DNA of 5,125 nucleotides from Bradyrhizobium sp. (GCA_013695565.1 JACDAG010000371.1:1-5125), one strand, 5' to 3'. Shown: positions 1-5,005, numbered from the stretch's first letter. A program made the numbers and translations. The notes: generated by a model not told the origin, from the letters alone.

Positions 1-293
1 ACGAAGAAGCGCCGCGTCGGCGCGTTGGCGACGCGCATCTCTTCGGTCACCACATAGCGTTCGAGGAACGAGCGCTCATGGCCACCATATTTCTTCGGCC
101 ATGTCATGCCGAGCCAGCCCTTGGCGCCGACCCGGCGGGAGAATTCCGGCGCGTCGGTGTCTTCGCGGTTGGGTTGGTGCGGATCGAAGGTGCCGGCGGC
201 GATTTCCTCGGCGAGGAAAGCGCGCACTTCCTTGCGGAGTTGCTCACATTCGGGCGGCAGGCGGATCGGATCGAAACGGAGGGCTGCGGTCAT
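1..293 (-). CDS. Acyl-CoA dehydrogenase, N-terminal part (runs off the left edge)
   Basis: The first 97 codons of a flavin-dependent acyl-CoA dehydrogenase, an enzyme that introduces an alpha,beta double bond into a CoA thioester and passes electrons to electron-transfer flavoprotein. The protein begins MTAALRFDPIRLPPE. It has an amphipathic first helix with the common LRKEVRAFLAEE pattern (residues 19-30), then FSRRVGAKGWLGMTWPKKYGG (residues 51-71), the family's 'G(W/F)xGxxWPxxYGG' signature of the N-terminal alpha domain. Residues 79-97 continue into the usual 'ERYVVTEEM' helix. The FAD-contacting beta domain and the catalytic C-terminal domain lie outside the window. The ATG at 291-293 is preceded only by a weak GAGA-type ribosome site. 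The gene starts 35 bp after the stop of the preceding acyl-CoA dehydrogenase, so the two are almost certainly one transcript and may form a mixed enzyme. The substrate cannot be told from this fragment. Confidence 0.92.
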   Translation of the reverse strand, partial: MTAALRFDPIRLPPECEQLRKEVRAFLAEEIAAGTFDPHQPNREDTDAPEFSRRVGAKGWLGMTWPKKYGGHERSFLERYVVTEEMRVANAPTRRFF

Positions 294-328
294 GGTGCGT
301 CTCTATGCAGGCGAACGGTTGAGAAAAA

Positions 329-1405
329 TCAGCGCGAGGCCACCAGCGGCCACAATTCATCGGCGCCGCGGTTGGCGATCATCTTGCCGAGTTCGACCGC
401 CCAGTAGCTTTCGGAGCCGAAATCGTCGCGCCATCCGAGCGCCCGCAGCGAGTAGCGATGCAGGATGTGTTCGATCGTGAAACCGATCGCGCCATGCACC
501 TGATGGGCGATGCCGCCGCCCTTTTCAGCTGCTTCCGAGCAGCGAATTTTAGCGGATACGGCTTCGAGGAATACCTCGTCGTTGAATGACGTCGCGTTGG
601 CGATGGCGTCCGCGGCTGACGTTGCCGCCGCAAGCGCCGCCGCCGACTCGCCGGCGAGCCGGGCGAGGTTGTGCTGCACCGCCTGGAATTTCGAAATCTT
701 TTTCTCGAACGCGACGCGCTCGTTGGAATAGCGCACGGAAATTTCCAGCATCGTTTCCAGCGCGCCGGCGATCTGCAGGCTACGCGCGACGCCGCCCATC
801 AGCATCAGATGGGTCTGCTCAAAACCCTTCGGTGCCGGTTTGGTCGTCACCGGCTGCACCTTGTCGAAAGTCACGGTGTCGCTGTGATCGCCGCCGAGGC
901 CTAAACCAGATTCGATCCGGCATTTGCCGGCGTCGACCAGGGCAATCGACAGTCCCTTGGCATCGCCTGCGATCACCGCGATGTGCCTGGCGGCTTTCGC
1001 AAACGGGACGCCGCGGGCCTTGCCCGACAGGCTGCCATCGGCATTGAGCGTGATGCGGTCCTTCGGGCTTGCGGGCGCGACGGTCATCTCGCCGTCGGGT
1101 GAGGAAATCCTGGCCTGCGCCAGCAGCCAGCCCGCCAGCATGGTTTCCACCAGCGGCACCGCGACCGCAAAGCGTCCGGCGGCGCTGAGAACGGAAAAGC
1201 CTTCAGCGAGGCTCGCGCCCGAACCGCCGCAATCCTCCGGTACCCAGGACAGCGGCAGGCCGGACTCGGTCAGCGCCTGCCAAAGCGGGGCCTTCCAGGC
1301 GCCCTCCTTGTCGCGATTGATGGTTTGGGCGTCCGCAAGATCGGTGAAGATTTTCTCCGCGGTCTCGGCAACAATGTTCTCACTCTCCGCCACGGCGTTC
1401 CTCAT
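329..1405 (-). CDS. Acyl-CoA dehydrogenase, short (small-subunit type)
   Basis: A 358-residue acyl-CoA dehydrogenase-family protein, slightly shorter than the usual 380-400. Visible landmarks are WVPEDCGGSG (residues 54-63, N-terminal domain), an alanine-rich middle domain, R230 followed by FEKKISKFQAVQHNLA (residues 233-248, the family 'R-x-x-FGxxIxxFQAVQH' flavin-site helix), and HQVHGAIGFTIEHILHRY (residues 301-318, the 'QxHGGxGFTxE' motif). Where catalytic enzymes carry the 'YEGT' glutamate, this protein reads GWRDDFGSESYW (residues 324-335), so the usual base seems absent. The alternative glutamate of isovaleryl-CoA dehydrogenase-type enzymes is also not evident near residues 204-216 (alignment by eye). 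This resembles the less conserved partner of heteromeric dehydrogenases. An upstream ATG at 1543 would add 46 lysine-rich residues, but it falls on the predicted -35 element, so ATG 1405 is preferred although its ribosome site is weak. The family is certain; the substrate is unknown. Confidence 0.9.
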   Translation of the reverse strand: MRNAVAESENIVAETAEKIFTDLADAQTINRDKEGAWKAPLWQALTESGLPLSWVPEDCGGSGASLAEGFSVLSAAGRFAVAVPLVETMLAGWLLAQARISSPDGEMTVAPASPKDRITLNADGSLSGKARGVPFAKAARHIAVIAGDAKGLSIALVDAGKCRIESGLGLGGDHSDTVTFDKVQPVTTKPAPKGFEQTHLMLMGGVARSLQIAGALETMLEISVRYSNERVAFEKKISKFQAVQHNLARLAGESAAALAAATSAADAIANATSFNDEVFLEAVSAKIRCSEAAEKGGGIAHQVHGAIGFTIEHILHRYSLRALGWRDDFGSESYWAVELGKMIANRGADELWPLVASR

Positions 1406-1435
1406 CTTGATTGGTATTGGCTTATTGGCACCGGG

Positions 1436-1453
1436 CCCGGCTGTTTCGCCGGG
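1436..1453 (-). other. Leader hairpin upstream of the acyl-CoA dehydrogenase pair
   Basis: A perfect 6-bp inverted repeat, cccggc (1436-1441) and gccggg (1448-1453), with a 6-base loop. It lies about 30 bases before the dehydrogenase start codon and downstream of the predicted promoter, so it would form in the 5' leader RNA. There is no following T-run on the minus strand, so it is not a normal terminator. A regulatory role is inference only. Confidence 0.35.
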
Positions 1454-1470
1454 CTTCAGGTGCGGTCTTT

Positions 1471-1514
1471 TCTCGATCTTTGCTCGACCTTTGCTCGACC
1501 TTTTCTTGCGCTTT
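1471..1514. repeat. Four 11-bp direct repeats (two exact, two degenerate) next to a promoter
   Basis: On the plus strand the units read tctcgatcttt (1471-1481), gctcgaccttt (1482-1492), gctcgaccttt (1493-1503) and tcttgcgcttt (1504-1514). The two middle units are identical, the first differs at two positions, and the last is degenerate. The 11-bp period is close to one helical turn, so equivalent bases face the same side of the DNA. The array ends immediately beside the predicted -10 (1515-1520) of the leftward promoter and so covers roughly the transcription start and early leader. This is an operator-like position. It could also be simple slippage in a non-coding leader. Confidence 0.6.
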
Positions 1515-1543
1515 ATGATGCGGAAAAGCCATAGCCCTGACAA
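1515..1543 (-). promoter_or_regulatory. Predicted sigma70-type promoter for the acyl-CoA dehydrogenase genes
   Basis: On the minus strand the -35 is TTGTCA (1538-1543, five of six consensus bases) and the -10 is CATCAT (1515-1520, four of six), separated by exactly 17 bases. Transcription would begin near 1507-1509, giving a leader of about 100 nt before the ATG at 1405. The match was found by eye and has no experimental support. Confidence 0.45.
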
Positions 1544-1601
1544 GCGCTGCTCGCAGGGCCGCTTGCGGGGGCAGCATGAGGCCCATCAGGCGATCAATGA
1601 A

Positions 1602-1616
1602 TTCCGCCTAGCGGAA
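1602..1616. promoter_or_regulatory. 15-bp palindrome, possible operator in the divergent region
   Basis: TTCCGCCTAGCGGAA is a perfect 6-bp inverted repeat (1602-1607 and 1611-1616) around a 3-base centre. It lies about 90 bases before the reductase start and just upstream of a weak promoter candidate for that gene. Its size and symmetry suit a dimeric repressor or activator, but no specific regulator can be named and no regulator gene lies in the window. Confidence 0.35.
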
Positions 1617-1627
1617 GGGTTGCAGAT

Positions 1628-1655
1628 TTGCCGGGACTTTATGCCGCGATATGGT
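1628..1655 (+). promoter_or_regulatory. Weak promoter candidate for the short-chain dehydrogenase gene
   Basis: TTGCCG (1628-1633) and TATGGT (1650-1655) match four of six bases each, with a 16-base spacer. The position, about 45 bases before the ribosome site, is suitable, but the match is weak and chance occurrence is plausible. Confidence 0.2.
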
Positions 1656-1690
1656 ATGCCACCGCCGGAAAAGTTCAGTTCAGAACAATA

Positions 1691-1695
1691 AGAGG
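1691..1695 (+). promoter_or_regulatory. Ribosome binding site that decides the reductase start
   Basis: AGAGG at 1691-1695 is the only good Shine-Dalgarno match here. It lies 9 bases before the ATG at 1705 but only 3 bases before the in-frame ATG at 1699, which favours the second ATG. The two candidate proteins differ by two residues. Confidence 0.6.
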
Positions 1696-1704
1696 AAAAT
1701 GCCG

Positions 1705-2487
1705 ATGTCGAAGGATGGTTTGTGCGCGATCGTAACGGGTTCGGCATCCGGCCTCGGGGCTGCGACCGCGGCCATTCTGGCCAAGGGCGATGCGCGTATC
1801 GTCGTCAATTATTCCAACAGCAAGGCCGAGGCCGAAGCGACGGCCGACATCTGCCGCACCGCGGGCGCTGAAGTCGTGGTCGTGCAAGGCGACGTCTCGC
1901 GCGATGAGGATTGCAAGAAGATCGCCGCAGCCGCTGCGTCCTGGGGACGGCTCGACGTGCTGGTCAACAATGCCGGCACCACCAAGCATGTGCCGCACGA
2001 CAATATGGATGGCCTCACGGCGGAAGATTTCCAGCGCATCTATGCCGTCAACACCATCGGCCCGTTCCAGATGATCCGCGCCGCGCGTGCGCAGCTCGAG
2101 GCCGGTGCGAAGGCAGCGGGGCGGGCGTCGGCCGTGGTGAATATATCGTCGGTGGCCGGCATTTCCGGCGGCGGTTCGTCGGTGGCTTATGCCGCGAGCA
2201 AGGGCGCGCTCAACACCATGACGCAATCGCTGGGACGCGCGCTGGCGCCGCTGATCCGCGTCAACACGGTATGTCCGGGCTATATCGATACGCCGTGGTT
2301 CACCAAGGGCCGCGGCGAGGCCGGCGCCAAGGCGGTGCGCGATTCCGTGATCGCAAAGGTGCCGCTGAAGACGGCGTCAACGGCTGAGGATATCGCGCAG
2401 CTCGTCTGCTTCCTCGCATCGCCGGCGTCAGGACAGATGACCGGCGAGTTCGTCCGCATGGATGCGGGGATGCATCTGATTTTGTGA
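1705..2487 (+). CDS. SDR family oxidoreductase (FabG-like classical short-chain dehydrogenase)
   Basis: A 260-residue classical short-chain dehydrogenase/reductase, a soluble NAD(P)-dependent enzyme interconverting hydroxyl and keto groups. All family landmarks are present: TGSASGLG (residues 11-18, Rossmann glycine motif), D63 in GDVS (adenine contact), NNAG (88-91), N116 in AVNT, catalytic S149 in NISSVAG, Y162 and K166 in the YxxxK motif (13 residues after the serine, as expected), and PGYIDTPW (191-198) after the active site. The second strand ends VNYSNS (34-39) with no terminal Asp, which hints at NADP(H) preference; this is inference. A likely role is 3-oxoacyl or 3-hydroxyacyl reduction, given the divergent acyl-CoA dehydrogenases, but SDR substrates cannot be assigned from sequence. 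The gene is monocistronic here: the next gene is convergent, beyond a palindromic repeat. The reading frame is intact. Confidence 0.93.
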   Translation: MSKDGLCAIVTGSASGLGAATAAILAKGDARIVVNYSNSKAEAEATADICRTAGAEVVVVQGDVSRDEDCKKIAAAAASWGRLDVLVNNAGTTKHVPHDNMDGLTAEDFQRIYAVNTIGPFQMIRAARAQLEAGAKAAGRASAVVNISSVAGISGGGSSVAYAASKGALNTMTQSLGRALAPLIRVNTVCPGYIDTPWFTKGRGEAGAKAVRDSVIAKVPLKTASTAEDIAQLVCFLASPASGQMTGEFVRMDAGMHLIL

Positions 2488-2497
2488 GGGCGCGAAA

Positions 2498-2510
2498 CGT
2501 CATTGCGAGG
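2498..2510 (+). repeat. Possible truncated copy of a second intergenic repeat
   Basis: CGTCATTGCGAGG starts 11 bases after the reductase stop. I recall this as the opening of a dispersed alphaproteobacterial repeat that normally continues with a GCGAAGCG-rich arm. Here it breaks off after 13 bases and the next element (2514-2590) begins 3 bases later, also with CGTCATT. The identification is from memory of a short string, so it is tentative. Confidence 0.3.
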
Positions 2511-2513
2511 CTT

Positions 2514-2590
2514 CGTCATTCCGGGATGGTGCATTAGCACCAGACCCGGAATCTCGAGATTCCGGGTTCGCTTCGCGCCCCGGAATGACG
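2514..2590. repeat. 77-bp palindromic repeat that can fold into a four-way junction; possible shared terminator
   Basis: The element is bounded by a perfect 12-bp inverted repeat, CGTCATTCCGGG (2514-2525) and CCCGGAATGACG (2579-2590). Inside are three further hairpins: tggtgc/gcacca (2527-2542, loop atta), a perfect 24-bp palindrome centred on ctcgag (2544-2567), and cgc/gcg (2569-2577). Exactly one base separates each arm from the next, so the whole element can fold as a compact four-armed junction. It sits between the converging reductase and GlsB-like genes, 26 bases past one stop and 9 past the other, so it could end transcription from both sides, although no T-run is obvious. The arms match a dispersed repeat I recall from Bradyrhizobium and Rhodopseudomonas genomes; copy number is not checked. 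Confidence 0.75.
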
Positions 2591-2599
2591 GATACGCCG

Positions 2600-2878
2600 T
2601 TATCGATTACCCGGATCCGAAATGACGCGGCTCGCGACCAACCTGTTCCAGATGAACAGCACGATCAGTGCGCCGATGGTGGCGGTGATGAAGCCCGCGC
2701 CCTGATCGGGGCCGTAATGGCCGAGGGCCTGGCCGATGAAGGTTGCCAGAAACGCGCCGACGATGCCGAGCACGGTGGTCAGGATGAACCCGCTCGGGTT
2801 GTTCGGGCCCGGCGACAGCAGGCGTGCGATGATGCCGGCGACAAAGCCGACGACGAGGATCCAGATGATGCCGCTCAT
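2600..2878 (-). CDS. GlsB/YeaQ/YmgE family small membrane protein (transglycosylase-associated family)
   Basis: A 92-residue, very hydrophobic protein with three membrane segments at about residues 3-21, 31-51 and 60-78. The glycine pattern fits the family: FVAGIIARLLSPG (12-24), VLGIVGAFLATFIG (36-49), and AGFITATIGALIVLFIW (61-77). The family name refers to a historical link with transglycosylase. Members are small inner-membrane proteins associated with stress responses; their biochemical function is not established. The ATG at 2876-2878 has a clear ribosome site, AAGGGA (minus strand of 2887-2892), 8 bases upstream. The gene lies 71 bp after the YidB-family gene in the same direction, with a strong hairpin between them, so it is either read through or separately transcribed. 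The short charged tail (RVISDPGNR) should face the opposite side from the N-terminus if three segments span the membrane. Confidence 0.9.
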   Translation of the reverse strand: MSGIIWILVVGFVAGIIARLLSPGPNNPSGFILTTVLGIVGAFLATFIGQALGHYGPDQGAGFITATIGALIVLFIWNRLVASRVISDPGNR

Positions 2879-2915
2879 GGCTGTGGTCCCTTTTCAGATG
2901 TCCCAATGGCAACAG

Positions 2916-2940
2916 ACCGCGGCGCCAATCGCGCCGCGGT
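2916..2940 (-). terminator. Strong hairpin after the YidB-family gene
   Basis: A perfect 10-bp G/C-rich inverted repeat, accgcggcgc (2916-2925) and gcgccgcggt (2931-2940), with a 5-base loop. It begins 9 bases past the stop of the leftward YidB-family gene. No clean U-run follows on the minus strand, so it may be a leaky terminator, a processing or stability hairpin between the two genes, or an attenuator for the GlsB-like gene. Confidence 0.55.
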
Positions 2941-2949
2941 ATCGCAGTA

Positions 2950-3570
2950 TCAAAGCCGGCCTGATATCTCGTTCTCGTTCGGCAGCCGTCCATCCGGCGT
3001 CAAATGATTGATCACGTCGGGCAGATACTGGCTGAGGCCTTTCAGCAGTTCATCGCTCGACATGCCGCTCTGCGAGGCCAGTGCGTCGATCTGGTCGGCA
3101 CCGAGTGCGCTGGCGAGATCGCCGGTCGAGATCTGTTTGTTGGGGCCGTTGCTGACCCAGGAATTGGCCGCGTCGCCCTGGCCCTTGTCCTGAAATTGCT
3201 TGAGCAGGTCGCCGAGGCCGCCACTCAAAATGCTGCCGGCGGCGCCGCCCGCGAGCAAGCCGCCGAGGCCGCCCTTCATCAGGTCGCTGAGACCGCCACC
3301 GCTCGACGAACCACCGCCCAAGATACCACCCAAGGCACCACCGAGCCCGCCGGGCAGGCCCGCGGTCACGTTGCCGGGCAGTTTCGGGGGCGCCGAGGGT
3401 GCTGCACCGGGCTGGCTGCCGCCGAAATGCTTGACGGCTTTCCAGGCCAGCAGGGCCAGGATCGCCATCGTCATCGGGGACATGCCCTCCTTGGCATCCG
3501 ATGGCGCGCTTGGGGTGCTTGGGCCGCGCGGGCCATTCTGCATGCCGTTGAGTATGTCGAGTAAACCCAT
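2950..3570 (-). CDS. YidB family protein (DUF937) with a glycine-rich linker
   Basis: A 206-residue protein. The N-terminus MGLLDILNG resembles the MGLFDEVVG start of E. coli YidB. The C-terminal part (about 119-206) carries the DUF937/YidB pattern: LGDLLKQFQDKG, NSWVSNGPNKQISTGDLASALG (about 136-157), then two helices ending LSQYLPDVINHLTPDGRLP (179-197). Between these ends lies material that E. coli YidB (about 130 residues) lacks: a hydrophobic stretch (SPMTMAILALLAWKAV, 31-46), a Pro/Ala-rich spacer (51-68), and a glycine-rich tract at 71-119 built from GGLGG/GGILGG-like units. The family function is unknown. The hydrophobic stretch could be a membrane anchor or an amphipathic helix. The start at ATG 3570 is fixed by AGGAG (3577-3581) and by the family-like N-terminus; the reading frame stays open to 3711 without homology. 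The GlsB-like gene follows downstream. Confidence 0.88.
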   Translation of the reverse strand: MGLLDILNGMQNGPRGPSTPSAPSDAKEGMSPMTMAILALLAWKAVKHFGGSQPGAAPSAPPKLPGNVTAGLPGGLGGALGGILGGGSSSGGGLSDLMKGGLGGLLAGGAAGSILSGGLGDLLKQFQDKGQGDAANSWVSNGPNKQISTGDLASALGADQIDALASQSGMSSDELLKGLSQYLPDVINHLTPDGRLPNENEISGRL

Positions 3571-3576
3571 GGTCGT

Positions 3577-3581
3577 CTCCT
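3577..3581 (-). promoter_or_regulatory. Ribosome binding site of the YidB-family gene
   Basis: AGGAG on the minus strand, 6 bases before the ATG at 3570. It is the strongest Shine-Dalgarno match in the window and argues against the longer reading frame beginning at 3711. Confidence 0.8.
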
Positions 3582-3603
3582 GCCGCGTGTCAGCCCCGCC
3601 CGA

Positions 3604-3632
3604 AACATAACGGTGGCCCATGACGGTTACAA
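3604..3632 (-). promoter_or_regulatory. Predicted promoter for the YidB-family gene
   Basis: On the minus strand TTGTAA (3627-3632) and TATGTT (3604-3609), each four of six consensus bases, are separated by 17 bases. A start near 3597 would give a leader of about 27 nt with the AGGAG ribosome site in place. It was found by eye and lies inside the open but apparently non-coding 5' extension of the frame. Confidence 0.4.
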
Positions 3633-3656
3633 GGCGCGCCCGGCCACGCGGTTGCG

Positions 3657-3695
3657 CCTTCGATAGGCACCACCCAGCGGTTCTGCTATCGAAGG
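3657..3695. promoter_or_regulatory. Spaced 10-bp dyad between divergent genes
   Basis: CCTTCGATAG (3657-3666) and CTATCGAAGG (3686-3695) are perfect reverse complements separated by 19 bases. With a one-base bulge the pairing extends a further 2-3 bases outward. The right arm ends 21 bases before the panE start, and the left arm lies about 25 bases upstream of the predicted -35 of the YidB-family gene. It could be a two-site operator for both genes or a hairpin in the panE leader. Confidence 0.4.
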
Positions 3696-3716
3696 GCGGC
3701 AATAGAGACAATTGAA

Positions 3717-4718
3717 ATGAATGCGGGCCGAACGATTGGCGTGGCGGGGGCGGGCAGCATCGGCTGCTTCGTCGGCGGCATGCTCGCGGCCGGCGGCCGC
3801 CGTGTCAGTCTGCTGGCGCGCCCACGGGTGATCGCCGAGATCGAAGCCAGGGGGTTGCGGGCGACCAGCTTTGAAGGTTTCGACCGGACGATCGATGCGA
3901 AAGAGATCGCGCTGTCGGATGATCCGTCGGTCTTCGGGGATGCCGGCGTCGTGCTAGTCACGGTCAAAAGCGCCGATACTGCTGAGATGGCGGATATCAT
4001 CGCAAGGAATGCTCCATCAGATGTCATTGTCGTCAGCCTGCAAAACGGCGTCGGCAATGTCACGGTGCTGCGCAATCGTCTGTCCGGCCGGCGCGTGCTC
4101 GGCGGCATGGTGCCGTTCAACGTGATCTCGGCGAGCGAGGGGCGCTTTCATCGCGCTACCTCCGGCGACATCGTGATCGAGCAGGACGAGGGCGATACCG
4201 CCGGAAAACTTTCGGTGCCCGGCCTGAACATGCGCGCGACCGCCAACATCGACGGTGTGCAGTGGGGCAAGCTGCTCGTCAATCTCAACAACGCGCTCAA
4301 TGCGCTGGCCGATCTGCCGCTGCGCCGCCAGCTCGCGCGGCGGCCGTGGCGCAAATTGTTTGCCGACCAGATGGCGGAAGGGCTGGCCGCGATCCGTGCC
4401 GAGGGCATTACGCCGGTATCGCCGACGCCGATCCCTGCAGGCTTGATGCCGCCGCTGTTGCGTCTGCCGGATATGATCTTCGAAGCCATGCTGGGGCGGA
4501 CGATGAAGATCGATCCCGAAGCGCGCTCCTCGATGTGGGAGGATCTGCAGCGCGGCCGCCGCACCGAGATCGATTATCTGCAGGGCGTCATCACCGAAAT
4601 CGCCGAGCGGCGCGGGCTCGACGTGCCGCTGTCGCGCCGGGTCGTCGAACTGATCCACCAGGCCGAGACCGCCGGCAAGGGCTCGCCGGGGTTGACGCCG
4701 GAACAGATCCGCTGCTGA
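3717..4718 (+). CDS. panE: 2-dehydropantoate 2-reductase (ketopantoate reductase, PanE/ApbA family)
   Basis: A 333-residue cytosolic enzyme of the family that reduces ketopantoate to pantoate with NADPH, the step before pantothenate and coenzyme A. The N-terminal Rossmann motif is GAGSIG (residues 11-16), followed by R35, placed to bind the NADPH 2'-phosphate. Residues matching the E. coli active site by eye are K84 in VTVKSADT, N110 in LQNGVG, K185 in QWGKLLVNLNNALNAL (the catalytic lysine motif), and E284 in RRTEIDYLQG (the catalytic glutamate), preceded by SSMWEDLQRG. It is about 30 residues longer than E. coli PanE (303), part of which may be a loop near 232-260. The start at ATG 3717 has only a weak AGAGA site at 3704-3708. 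Family members with changed substrates exist, and no panB or panC is nearby, so the pantothenate role is likely rather than proven. Confidence 0.88.
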   Translation: MNAGRTIGVAGAGSIGCFVGGMLAAGGRRVSLLARPRVIAEIEARGLRATSFEGFDRTIDAKEIALSDDPSVFGDAGVVLVTVKSADTAEMADIIARNAPSDVIVVSLQNGVGNVTVLRNRLSGRRVLGGMVPFNVISASEGRFHRATSGDIVIEQDEGDTAGKLSVPGLNMRATANIDGVQWGKLLVNLNNALNALADLPLRRQLARRPWRKLFADQMAEGLAAIRAEGITPVSPTPIPAGLMPPLLRLPDMIFEAMLGRTMKIDPEARSSMWEDLQRGRRTEIDYLQGVITEIAERRGLDVPLSRRVVELIHQAETAGKGSPGLTPEQIRC

Positions 4719-4789
4719 CGGGATTGGTTGCCTTGAAATGGCGCCGATGCTGCGCGAGCCTATCGAGAGCGTTCAACGGGAGTAGCGGC

Positions 4790-5005
4790 ATGAAACCAAT
4801 ACGCGCAGCGCCTCTGGCGATGGCTGTCCTTCTCGGCGCGGCATCCGTAATCCCCGCCCACGCCGTGCCGCCGACGGCGACGCCGTCGCCGGGCTATGAC
4901 GCGCGGCTGCAGGAGCAACGGGCGGCGTCAAGAGTCTATCAGAGGCCAGCACCTGTCGCGAAACCGCTTCCGCAGCGCCGGACCAGGCGGCCTCTGCCGA
5001 ACTGA
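4790..5005 (+). CDS. Small exported Pro/Arg-rich protein of unknown function
   Basis: A 71-residue protein. Residues 1-25 form a typical Sec signal peptide: a basic start (MKPIR), a hydrophobic core (PLAMAVLLGAASVI), and an AHA cleavage site, leaving about 46 mature residues. The mature part is rich in proline and arginine (TPSPGYDARLQEQ, then RPAPVAKPLPQRRTRRPLP), net positively charged, without cysteine, and probably disordered. The ATG at 4790 is preceded by GGGAG (4778-4782) at 7 bases, a good ribosome site, which separates this gene from the long out-of-frame reading frame that overlaps panE. It starts 71 bp after the panE stop and may be read from the same transcript. I do not recognise a family; a periplasmic location is inferred. 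Confidence 0.7.
   Translation: MKPIRAAPLAMAVLLGAASVIPAHAVPPTATPSPGYDARLQEQRAASRVYQRPAPVAKPLPQRRTRRPLPN

Noticed and set aside
1471..1514. CRISPR array or plasmid-type iterons
   Set aside because: The 11-bp units are contiguous without spacers, too short for CRISPR, and no cas or replication gene is present.
1406..1543. 46-residue N-terminal extension of the 358-residue dehydrogenase
   Set aside because: The extension is Lys/Arg-rich, unlike the family, overlaps the predicted promoter and 11-bp repeats, and its ATG falls on the -35 element.
924..1691. Plus-strand reading frame of 255 codons opposite the acyl-CoA dehydrogenase
   Set aside because: It is antisense to a clear family member, has Ser/Pro/Arg-rich content typical of a shadow frame in high-GC DNA, and runs through the control region without any recognisable motif.
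1675..2226. Minus-strand 183-codon frame opposite the reductase
   Set aside because: It is antisense to a complete SDR with all motifs and has His/Arg-rich shadow composition.
2514..2590. tRNA-like cloverleaf
   Set aside because: The four-armed fold resembles a tRNA in outline and length only: there is no T-loop GTTCRA sequence, no 7-base anticodon loop, and the central arm is a nearly loopless palindrome.
3004..3564. Plus-strand 186-codon frame opposite the YidB-family gene
   Set aside because: It mirrors the glycine-rich repeats of the real gene on the other strand and has no supported start.
3571..3711. 47-residue N-terminal extension of the YidB-family protein
   Set aside because: AGGAG directly precedes the ATG at 3570, the protein from there matches the family N-terminus, and the extension spans the predicted promoter and the dyad.
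4017..4658. Minus-strand 213-codon frame opposite panE
   Set aside because: It is antisense to conserved catalytic motifs of PanE and has His/Arg-rich shadow composition without a ribosome site.
4262..4789. Upstream part of a 247-codon plus-strand frame overlapping panE
   Set aside because: It is a shifted frame of panE with Arg/Ala-rich shadow composition; only its last 72 codons (from 4790) have a ribosome site and a signal peptide.
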